Shown here: piece by piece, positions 5,970-11,053 of the stretch | How positions within the stretch are numbered: position 1 is the first letter of the stretch | How the letters are laid out: each line of letters opens with the position of its first letter | Source of the DNA: Candidatus Atribacteria bacterium 1244-E10-H5-B2 | Lineage (GTDB): Bacteria > Atribacterota > JS1 > SB-45 > 34-128 | Reading direction: 5' to 3' | Length of the DNA stretch: 11,053 bases | NCBI GenBank assembly: GCA_003575245.1 | Contig: NMQN01000788.1 | Location: 1 to 11,053 of the forward strand | Notes under the pieces: model-generated | The model's database searches: none | Seen by the model: only the letters and a program-made list of their open reading frames with translations | What the model was told of the DNA's origin: nothing | Translations under genes and position numbers: made by a program

Positions 5970-6488
5970 ATGGAAAAAGGTTTAATCCAAGTTTATACCG
6001 GTGATGGAAAGGGCAAAACTACCGCCGCCTTAGGTTTAGCACTCAGGGCAGCAGGCAGAAATATGAAAGTGTTAATAGTTCAGTTTATGAAAAAATGGGA
6101 TTATGGAGAACTTCATTCGGTTAAATTAATACAAAATATAACTTTAGAAACCTTTGGCACCAAAGAATTTATCCATAAAGGGAAAGCAAAAAAGATAGAT
6201 TATGAGGAAGCAAAAAAGGCATTCTCTCTTGGCATAGTGGGAATGCAAAGCGGTGATTACGATATAGTAATATTCGATGAACTCAATATGGCGCTTTATT
6301 ATGAGTTATTAGATTTAAAAGAAGTTATTCAAGAGATAAAAGAAAAACCCGATAATGTAGAAGTAGTTATTACCGGAAGAAGAGCCCCTGAAGAGATAAT
6401 AGAAATTGCCGATTTAGTTACCGAAATGAAAGAGATTAAGCATCCTTATCAAAAAGGGGTGGAGGCAAGAAGAGGAATTGAATATTAA
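5970..6488 (+). CDS. cobO: Corrinoid (cob(I)yrinic acid a,c-diamide) adenosyltransferase
   Basis: Transfers the 5'-deoxyadenosyl group of ATP to the cobalt of a reduced corrinoid, producing the adenosylated form that CobU and AdoCbl-dependent enzymes use; cytoplasmic. The 172 residues match the CobO/BtuR/CobA family: P-loop GDGKGKTT at 11-18, ALGLALRAAG at 20-29, QFMKKWDYGE at 38-47, FDELNMALYY at 102-111, and the C-terminal TGRRAPEEIIEIADLVTEM (135-153) with KHPYQKGVEARRGIEY at the end. GGGAGG at 5953-5958 is the ribosome site, 11 bp before the ATG. The 3' end overlaps larE by 11 bp, so the gene heads an operon with the nickel-pincer genes although its own product serves the cobamide branch. 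Unlike btuF, it has no riboswitch. Confidence 0.95.
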   Translation: MEKGLIQVYTGDGKGKTTAALGLALRAAGRNMKVLIVQFMKKWDYGELHSVKLIQNITLETFGTKEFIHKGKAKKIDYEEAKKAFSLGIVGMQSGDYDIVIFDELNMALYYELLDLKEVIQEIKEKPDNVEVVITGRRAPEEIIEIADLVTEMKEIKHPYQKGVEARRGIEY

Positions 6489-7302
6489 AAAAGAAAAATT
6501 AAACAATTTACGAAAAATATTATCTGAAATGGGAAGTGTTTTAATTGCTTATTCGGGAGGAGTGGACAGTACTTTTTTATTAAAAATAGCCCGAGAAGAA
6601 TTGGGGGGCAAAGTTACTGCCGTAACTGTAAAGTCAGAAATCCATCATCTTAGCGAGGTAACTGATGCTAAAAAAATGACGCAAAAATTTAAAGTGAAGC
6701 ATTTGTTTATTGATATTGATATTTTATCGAATAAAGAATTTGTCAATAATCCTAAAGAGCGATGTTATATTTGCAAAAAGGAAATATTTAGCCGAATAAG
6801 TGAAATAGCTAAAGAACTTAACTTGAATTTTGTAGCAGATGGTTCTAACTATGATGACCTTAGCGATTATCGTCCGGGGATGAAGGCGGTTAGAGAATTA
6901 AGGATAAGGAGCCCCCTGCAAGAAGCTCTTCTTAGCAAAGATGACATCCGTCTTCTTTCTAAAGAAATGGATTTGCCCACCTGGGACAAGCCTTCCAATT
7001 CTTGTCTGGCCACCAGAATTCCTTATGGAGATGAGATAACTTTAGAAAAGTTAAAAAAAATAGAAAAGGCCGAAGGATTTTTTCATGATCTGGGAATTGA
7101 ACCGGTAAGAGTAAGGTGCCATAAAAAGCTGGCAAAAATTGAAGTAGGGGAAAAAGACCTTCTATTTTTAGTGGAAGAAGATTTAAGAAAAAAGATAATC
7201 TCTAAATTAAAACAATTAGGATTTGTCTATGTTACCCTTGATTTGCAAGGATACCGAACCGGGAGTATGAATGAAGAATTAAATGAGAAAGTCGAGAACT
7301 GA
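6478..7302 (+). CDS. larE: ATP-dependent sacrificial sulfur transferase LarE (nickel-pincer cofactor synthesis)
   Basis: Adenylates the carboxylates of pyridinium-3,5-biscarboxylate mononucleotide and replaces them with thiocarboxylates, giving the sulfur ligands of the nickel-pincer nucleotide. The 274 residues have the PP-loop SGGVDST at 26-32. RCYICKKEIF lies at 95-104 (C96, C99), and NSCLATRIPYG at 174-184 places a cysteine at residue 176, the number of the sacrificial cysteine in Lactobacillus plantarum LarE. C214 (RVRCHK) is a further cysteine. Some LarE homologues carry a 4Fe-4S cluster and catalytic sulfur instead, and I cannot decide between these modes. The start is TTG at 6478, inside cobO, with GGAGG (6461-6465) 12 bp upstream. 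The next in-frame ATG (6529) would remove the first helix of the domain. Confidence 0.93.
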   Translation: MNIKKEKLNNLRKILSEMGSVLIAYSGGVDSTFLLKIAREELGGKVTAVTVKSEIHHLSEVTDAKKMTQKFKVKHLFIDIDILSNKEFVNNPKERCYICKKEIFSRISEIAKELNLNFVADGSNYDDLSDYRPGMKAVRELRIRSPLQEALLSKDDIRLLSKEMDLPTWDKPSNSCLATRIPYGDEITLEKLKKIEKAEGFFHDLGIEPVRVRCHKKLAKIEVGEKDLLFLVEEDLRKKIISKLKQLGFVYVTLDLQGYRTGSMNEELNEKVEN

Positions 7303-7305
7303 TTA

Positions 7306-8064
7306 ATGAATAAAAAAGAGATTGAGAAAATATTACAGCAATTTAAATCCGGTCAAATAGAAATAGAAGAAGTGTTAGAGAAGTTAAAGCATTTCCCTTA
7401 TGATGACCTGGGTTTTGCCAAAATAGATAGTCAAAGGCAATTAAGAAAAGGTTTTCCCGAGGTTGTTTTTTGTCAGGGTAAAACTTTAGAGCAGATAACT
7501 AAAATTGTAAAACGAATAAAGGAAACCAAAGGTAAGATTGTTGCTACCCGTGCTACTTCAGAAGTATATCAAGAGATTAAAAAGATTATTCCCGAAGTAA
7601 CTTACTTTAAAGAAGCCAGGATTGTAGCAGTAGAAGAAAAGAAGAAAGTTAGTTCTAAATTTATTTTAGTGGTAAGTGGCGGTACTGCAGATATTCCCGT
7701 AGCTGAAGAAGCGGCAGTTATTGCTGAGTTGATGGGCAATAGAGTGGAGCGCCTTTATGATGTTGGAGTAGCAGGTCTTCATCGACTTTTAACCAATTCA
7801 AAAAAATTGTTAGCCGCCAATGTTTTAATTGTAGTAGCAGGAATGGAAGGGGCTTTACCCAGCGTGGTAGGAGGTTTGGTAGATAAACCTATAATTGCAG
7901 TTCCTACCAGCATAGGTTACGGGGCGAGTTTCCAAGGATTATCTGCTCTATTAACCATGCTCAATAGTTGTGCCCCTGGTTTAGCGGTAGTAAATATTGA
8001 TAACGGATTTGGAGCCGGTTATATGGCCAGCTTAATTAACCAGTTAAATGAGGTGAAGCAATGA
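7306..8064 (+). CDS. larB: Pyridinium-3,5-biscarboxylic acid mononucleotide synthase LarB
   Basis: Catalyses the first step of nickel-pincer nucleotide synthesis: carboxylation of the nicotinate ring of NaAD and hydrolysis of its phosphoanhydride, releasing AMP. The C-terminal half resembles PurE-type AIR carboxylase. Seen in the 252 residues are KGFPEVVFCQGKT (48-60), ATRAT (80-84), VVSGGTADIPVAEEAA (122-137), VAGMEGALPSVVGGL (177-191) and the NSCAPGLAVVNIDNGFGAG run (220-238). C222 there matches the cysteine (C221 in L. plantarum LarB) that forms a covalent adduct with the substrate. The ATG lies 3 bp after the larE stop with only a weak GAGAAAG upstream, so translational coupling is likely. 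The stop overlaps the larC start by 4 bp. Confidence 0.95.
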   Translation: MNKKEIEKILQQFKSGQIEIEEVLEKLKHFPYDDLGFAKIDSQRQLRKGFPEVVFCQGKTLEQITKIVKRIKETKGKIVATRATSEVYQEIKKIIPEVTYFKEARIVAVEEKKKVSSKFILVVSGGTADIPVAEEAAVIAELMGNRVERLYDVGVAGLHRLLTNSKKLLAANVLIVVAGMEGALPSVVGGLVDKPIIAVPTSIGYGASFQGLSALLTMLNSCAPGLAVVNIDNGFGAGYMASLINQLNEVKQ

Positions 8065-9269
8065 AGATTGCCTATTTTGATTGTTTTTCCGGTATCAGCG
8101 GGGATATGACAGTCGGTGCTCTGCTTGATGCAGGATTAAAAATAGAAACATTAGAAAAGGAACTAAAAAAATTAGGTCTTTCCGGTTATCAATTAGAGGT
8201 AAACAAAGTAGCAAAAAAGGGAATTTCTGCTACTAAGTTTAAGGTAAAGATAGAAGAAGAAGGAGTGGAGAGAAGGTTTAAAGATATTTTAACCATCCTT
8301 GAGAAGAGCAAATTGGATGAAGAGATTAAAAAGGAAACCAAAAAAATATTTCTTAATATAGCTCAAGCTGAATCTAAAATTCACCGGAAAGATATAGATA
8401 AAATTCATTTTCATGAAATTGGAGGATTGGATAGTATTATTGATATTACTTCTGCAGTTATAGGAATAAAAACTTTAGGAATAGAAGAAATACATTCTTC
8501 CGCCCTGCCTGTGGGAAAGGGTTTTATTAAATGTGCTCATGGTGTTATTCCGGTTCCTACCCCGGCTACTTTAGAATTATTAAAGAATATCCCAACTTAT
8601 AGCGGAGGGATTGAAAGTGAAATGATTACCCCGACTGGGGCAGCAATTGTCAGCACTTTAGCCAAAAGTTTTGGAGAGAGGCCCTTAATGAAAATAGAAA
8701 GAATAGGATATGGAGCAGGAGAGAAAGAATTTACCATTCCTAATCTTTTAAGGGTAAGCATAGGTGAGAAAATATTAAAAGATAAGAACTTAAAAGATGG
8801 TTACGTTAGTGATGAAGCTGTATTGATAGAGACCAATATCGATGATATGAACCCGGAATTTTATGATTATATTATGGACCAATTATTTTCTCAAGGGGCT
8901 TTAGATGTATTTTTGACTCCTATTCAAATGAAAAAGAACCGCCCTGCCCACATGCTTAGTATTATTGTTTACGAACAAAATCTCAAGGAAATACTGGAAG
9001 TATTATTTTCCGAATCCACTACTTTAGGAGTAAGAGTAAGAGAAGTAAAAAGATTGAGACTGGCTCAGCAGAATTTTATTGCCGAAACAAAGTATGGTAA
9101 AATTAGGGTTAAAGTTGGTATTTTTAAAGGGGAAATCAAAAACGTTTCACCCGAATATGAAGATTGCAAGAAAATGGCTAAACAACACCAAGTTCCCCTT
9201 AAAGAGGTATATGAAGAGGTTAAGTGGAGCGTACAGCGCATAGCGGATAGAAAATACAGTAATAAGTAA
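8061..9269 (+). CDS. larC: Pyridinium-3,5-bisthiocarboxylic acid mononucleotide nickel insertion protein LarC
   Basis: CTP-dependent cyclometallase that inserts nickel into the bisthiocarboxylate nucleotide, completing the cofactor of LarA-type enzymes. The 402 residues include DCFSGISGDMTVGALLDAG (7-25), FHEIGGLDSIIDI (117-129), the HGVIPVPTPATLELL block (160-174) and TPTGAA (190-195). A second domain starts near VLIETNIDDMNPE (254-266) and includes QMKKNRPAHML (289-299). L. plantarum needs a programmed frameshift to join LarC1 and LarC2; here both domains are in one uninterrupted frame. The start overlaps the larB stop (ATGA), with AGGTGA (8051-8056) as ribosome site. The last residues (from S390) are encoded by an intergenic-type heptamer array, so the natural family end is probably near W389. 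Confidence 0.95.
   Translation: MKIAYFDCFSGISGDMTVGALLDAGLKIETLEKELKKLGLSGYQLEVNKVAKKGISATKFKVKIEEEGVERRFKDILTILEKSKLDEEIKKETKKIFLNIAQAESKIHRKDIDKIHFHEIGGLDSIIDITSAVIGIKTLGIEEIHSSALPVGKGFIKCAHGVIPVPTPATLELLKNIPTYSGGIESEMITPTGAAIVSTLAKSFGERPLMKIERIGYGAGEKEFTIPNLLRVSIGEKILKDKNLKDGYVSDEAVLIETNIDDMNPEFYDYIMDQLFSQGALDVFLTPIQMKKNRPAHMLSIIVYEQNLKEILEVLFSESTTLGVRVREVKRLRLAQQNFIAETKYGKIRVKVGIFKGEIKNVSPEYEDCKKMAKQHQVPLKEVYEEVKWSVQRIADRKYSNK
9228..9255 (+). repeat. 7-bp tandem array forming the 3' end of larC
   Basis: Four heptamers (AGCGTAC, AGCGCAT, AGCGGAT, AGAAAAT) lie inside larC, followed by GTAATAAGTAATGTGTTG (9259-9276). The same two modules occur downstream of cobT, at 880-900 and 975-992. The larC stop codon lies inside the second module. 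Confidence 0.75.
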
Positions 9270-9275
9270 TGTGTT

Positions 9276-9352
9276 GTAGGGGCACGATGCATCGTGCCCA
9301 GGGTAATCAAAAGACAATAAAACAGGAAGAGCACAATTCATTGTGCCCCTAC
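9276..9352. repeat. 77-bp element with 10-bp GTAGGGGCAC inverted termini
   Basis: GTAGGGGCAC at 9276-9285 and its reverse complement at 9343-9352 bound the element. Inside the left end is the 20-bp perfect palindrome (9280-9299) also found at 1025-1044; identity with that copy covers 25 bp (9276-9300 against 1021-1045). Inside the right end is a second hairpin (GCACAAT arm, 9331-9346). No target duplication is evident. A T7 run at 9366-9372 lies about 14 bp past the element, too far for a standard terminator, though the hairpins may still end the larC transcript. Confidence 0.7.
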
Positions 9353-9378
9353 ACCTGAATCTTAGTTTTTTTAACGGG

Positions 9379-9404
9379 TGGCACTCAAGTATTATTGAGT
9401 GCCA
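9379..9404. repeat. 10-bp stem hairpin downstream of larC
   Basis: TGGCACTCAA (9379-9388) and TTGAGTGCCA (9395-9404) form a perfect 10-bp stem around a 6-nt loop. No T-run follows on either side, so an intrinsic terminator is doubtful. It looks like another intergenic palindrome. Confidence 0.6.
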
Positions 9405-9410
9405 TCATTC

Positions 9411-9452
9411 GCGATACTCGATACGAATTACTATTCACTAACGACTAATTTA
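9411..9452 (-). repeat. 7-bp tandem array upstream of the DUF2007-like gene
   Basis: Six heptamers in register (GCGATAC, TCGATAC, GAATTAC, TATTCAC, TAACGAC, TAATTTA). The reverse complement contains TTAGTCGTTAGTGAATAGT, as in the array after cobT (838-872), so this is an inverted copy of the same family. It ends 18 bp before the AGGAGG of the next gene. Confidence 0.72.
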
Positions 9453-9483
9453 ATCGGCGAATTGATTAAGAGGAGGAAATATT

Positions 9484-9729
9484 TTGTCTGAAAATGCAGA
9501 AAAGAAAGACAAAGACATAAAAATCGTTGAACTCTGTCGAGTTCCACGTGAAGATGAAGCCCTTGCTATTGAGGGTTTGTTAGCGAGCTGTAATATTAAA
9601 TGCATCCTGCAATCAGATATCACCCGTTCAATATATCCTTTTACCGTTGATGGATTAGCTGAAGTAAGCATTTTAGTCTCTGATAGGGATTTTAAGAAAA
9701 GTAAAGAAATTATTAGTAAAAATGTTTAG
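9484..9729 (+). CDS. Small DUF2007-like protein (putative signal-transducing domain family)
   Basis: An 81-residue cytoplasmic protein with no signal or membrane segment. After a charged leader (residues 1-12) it follows the DUF2007 pattern: VELCRVPREDEALAIEGLLASCNI (15-38), a conserved LQSD (42-45), YPFTVDGLAEVSILV (51-65) and a final helix carrying KKSKEII. The family is a small ferredoxin-like fold, often called a putative signal-transducing protein, whose role is not established. The start is TTG at 9484, supported by AGGAGG (9471-9476) with 7-bp spacing; no ATG is available before the conserved core. It stands alone between repeat arrays, so the larC and yjbQ neighbours give no clear clue to function. 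Confidence 0.8.
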   Translation: MSENAEKKDKDIKIVELCRVPREDEALAIEGLLASCNIKCILQSDITRSIYPFTVDGLAEVSILVSDRDFKKSKEIISKNV

Positions 9730-9891
9730 ATAGAGTTAGTTGGTTAATTGGTTACCTGGTTAATTAGTTTAAGAAAGAAAAAAAAATACAGAAGATAAGA
9801 TAGTATTGAGTACCGAGACAGAGTTAGCTAGCTGTTTAGTTAATCAGTTAAGAATTCTGTATTAAACCAACTAACCAAAATAGAGGTATTT
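9730..9891. repeat. Octamer-rich intergenic region before yjbQ
   Basis: Five octamers at 9735-9774 (GTTAGTTG, GTTAATTG, GTTACCTG, GTTAATTA, GTTTAAGA) and four at 9823-9854 run in one orientation, followed by two reversed units (AACCAACT, AACCAAAA; 9865-9880). The middle part (9775-9822) is purine-rich and featureless. No promoter is convincing. Opposed units such as 9735-9742 and 9865-9872 could pair in RNA. Confidence 0.68.
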
Positions 9892-10284
9892 ATGTTAAAG
9901 GAAATTACTATCCAAACTAATACTCAAGCACAAATTTTAGATATAACCACTCAAGTTCAAAAGGTTGTAAGTGAAAGCGGAATTGCGGAAGGACTGTGTT
10001 GTGTTTTTGTCCCCCATACTACTGCGGGAGTTACTATAAATGAAAATGTTGACCCCAGTGTTAAGCAGGATATAGTTATGGAGTTAAATAAAATAATCCC
10101 TTTTGATGATAATTACAGTCATTCAGAGGGGAACTCTGCAGCCCATATCAAGGCGAGTATCATAGGGTCTTCGGTAAATATACCACTGAAAAATAATAAT
10201 CTCCTTCTGGGAACCTGGCAAGGAATATGTTTTTGTGAATTTGATGGCCCACGTACAAGAAAATTTTATGTGAAAATAATTTAA
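9892..10284 (+). CDS. yjbQ: YjbQ/UPF0047 family protein
   Basis: A compact 130-residue soluble protein of the UPF0047 (YjbQ) family, at the family's normal length. Conserved features are the VPHTTAGVTINEN motif at 40-52 (H42), the DPSVKQD segment (54-60), HSEGNSAAHIKASIIG at 77-92 (H77, H85) and the end LLLGTWQGICFCEFDGPRTR (104-123). E. coli YjbQ has weak thiamine-phosphate synthase activity, and databases often use that name, but the physiological role in most bacteria is open. Three conserved histidine-bearing motifs suggest a metal site. The ATG at 9892 has a modest AGAGGT (9882-9887) 4 bp upstream. It is a single gene flanked on both sides by repeat arrays. Confidence 0.92.
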   Translation: MLKEITIQTNTQAQILDITTQVQKVVSESGIAEGLCCVFVPHTTAGVTINENVDPSVKQDIVMELNKIIPFDDNYSHSEGNSAAHIKASIIGSSVNIPLKNNNLLLGTWQGICFCEFDGPRTRKFYVKII

Positions 10285-10290
10285 AATAAA

Positions 10291-10344
10291 GTTAGCCAGT
10301 TGCCCTGTTTACCAGTTACCCTGTTGTGAGTCACAAGTTACAAG
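10291..10344 (-). repeat. Octamer array followed by heptamers, reversed orientation
   Basis: Five octamers (GTTAGCCA, GTTGCCCT, GTTTACCA, GTTACCCT, GTTGTGAG; 10291-10330) share the last unit with three heptamers (TTGTGAG, TCACAAG, TTACAAG; 10324-10344). Reverse-complemented, the heptamers are the CTTGYAA type seen at 5781 and 10411. Confidence 0.7.
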
Positions 10345-10367
10345 GAGCAGAGGTGTATTACTATATT

Positions 10368-10407
10368 AACTGGATAACTGGAAAACTGGTTAACCGAGTA
10401 ACTAAAT
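10368..10407 (+). repeat. 8-bp tandem array, AACTGGNT type
   Basis: Five octamers in register: AACTGG units three times, then AACCGAGT, then AACTAAAT. The unit-type order parallels 5819-5858. A heptamer array begins 3 bp later. Confidence 0.78.
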
Positions 10408-10410
10408 GAA

Positions 10411-10494
10411 CTTGCACTTTGCATCTCGTATCTTGCAATTGTCAACCGAAAACTGACAACTGAAAACTTGTATTTAAAACTAACGACTAATTAA
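10411..10494 (+). repeat. Long 7-bp tandem array running up to the recD2 ribosome site
   Basis: Twelve heptamers keep register for 84 bp. The first nine are of the CTTGCAA/CTGACAA/CTGAAAA type, then come TTAAAAC, TAACGAC and TAATTAA; the last two match the family at 9439-9452. The final unit abuts AAGGAG (10494-10499). Together with 10291-10407 the arrays fill nearly all of the 219-bp gap between yjbQ and recD2, which holds no gene. Confidence 0.75.
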
Positions 10495-10503
10495 AGGAGA
10501 ACA

Positions 10504-11053
10504 ATGGAAAATATAACCGGAACTATAGAGAAAATTGTATATCGAAACGAAGAAAATGGTTATGTGATAGCGAAGATAAGTGTGGATAAAAATGAAGAAA
10601 AATTAACCACCATCGTGGGGAATATGGCTTCCATAAACATAGGTGAAACTTGCGAATTAAAAGGGGAATGGGTTAATAACCCTAAGTATGGCTGGCAATT
10701 TAGTTTTAGTGATTACCAATTAATTTTACCTACTTCTTTGCTTGGTTTAAAAAGATATTTAAGTTCCGGATTAATTAAAGGAGTCGGTCCGGCAACTGCA
10801 GATAGGATAGTAAAACAGTTTGGCAATAAAACTTTGGAAGTCCTGGAGAATGACCTTCAAAGACTAACTGAAGTGGAGGGTATTGCTGAAAAAAGAGTGG
10901 AGATGATCAGTAAATCCTGGGAAGAACATAAAGAAATTAAAAGAGTGATGATATTTTTGCAATCCTATCAGATTACTACCGGATATGCAGTTAAGATTTA
11001 TAAAACATATGGGAATAAAGCTATTGAAAAACTAAAGGAAAATCCCTACAGAT
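10504..11053 (+). CDS. recD2: RecD2-type DNA helicase (RecD/TraA family), 3'-truncated by window edge
   Basis: The first 183 codons of a RecD-like superfamily 1B 5'-3' DNA helicase of the stand-alone RecD2 class, found in genomes without RecBC. The sequence opens MENITGTIEKIVYRNEENGY (1-20), the N-terminal OB-like domain typical of RecD2. KGEWVNNPKYGWQF follows at about 55-68, the segment LKRYLSSGLIKGVGPATADR at about 82-101, then a second helix-hairpin-helix (VEGIAEKRVEMI) and a FLQSYQITTGYAVKIYKTYG region. The Walker A and other helicase motifs would lie beyond the window. The ATG at 10504 has AAGGAG (10494-10499) 4 bp upstream. The frame stays open to the last base. It is unrelated in function to its cofactor-synthesis neighbours. 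Confidence 0.9.
   Translation, partial: MENITGTIEKIVYRNEENGYVIAKISVDKNEEKLTTIVGNMASINIGETCELKGEWVNNPKYGWQFSFSDYQLILPTSLLGLKRYLSSGLIKGVGPATADRIVKQFGNKTLEVLENDLQRLTEVEGIAEKRVEMISKSWEEHKEIKRVMIFLQSYQITTGYAVKIYKTYGNKAIEKLKENPYR

Noticed and set aside
9065..9341. Reverse-strand frames of 64-89 codons over the larC end
   Set aside because: They cover larC coding DNA and the palindromic element downstream and have no coding features.
9331..9372. Intrinsic terminator of the larC operon
   Set aside because: A hairpin and a T7 run are present but about 20 bp apart, so the standard stem-then-T layout is missing; kept only as a possibility in the repeat entry.
10411..10494. CRISPR array
   Set aside because: The units are 7 bp, degenerate and contiguous, with no spacers and no cas genes nearby.

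Overview
The window is a low-GC, gene-dense bacterial stretch (AT-rich third positions, TTG starts beside ATG, mostly strong AGGAGG-type ribosome sites). It carries cobamide (B12) salvage and nickel-pincer cofactor genes, which suggests an anaerobe. The corrinoid-binding protein has a Sec signal without a lipobox cysteine, which fits a diderm cell. I cannot place the phylum from the sequence alone.

Layout. Positions 1-2487 (+) hold cobT (5' end cut off by the window edge), a repeat-filled gap, then cobU and cobS: the nucleotide-loop assembly genes. Positions 5232-2498 (-) hold a btuF-btuC-btuD ABC importer operon convergent with cobS. A cobalamin riboswitch (5375-5535) and a sigma70-like promoter precede it. 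Divergent from it, 5970-9269 (+) is a tight operon cobO-larE-larB-larC: a corrinoid adenosyltransferase followed by the three enzymes that make the nickel-pincer nucleotide cofactor. Then come a DUF2007-type small protein, a YjbQ/UPF0047 protein and the first 183 codons of a RecD2-type helicase, each separated by repeat-rich gaps.

How the genes fit together. BtuFCD would import corrinoid under B12 feedback. CobO adenosylates it, CobU activates the aminopropanol arm, CobT activates the lower-ligand base and CobS joins the two halves. LarB, LarE and LarC carboxylate, sulfurise and nickelate a nicotinate nucleotide. CobT and LarB both draw on the nicotinate nucleotide pool (NaMN and NaAD). No lactate racemase (larA) or other user of the nickel cofactor lies in the window.

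The least ordinary part is the intergenic DNA. Almost every larger gap is built from degenerate tandem units of exactly 7 or 8 bp, in both orientations, plus GTAGGGGC-framed palindromes with differing arms. Two gaps over 4.5 kb apart carry five-unit octamer blocks with the same order of unit types. A heptamer array also encodes the last residues of LarC. I know no named family for these arrays.
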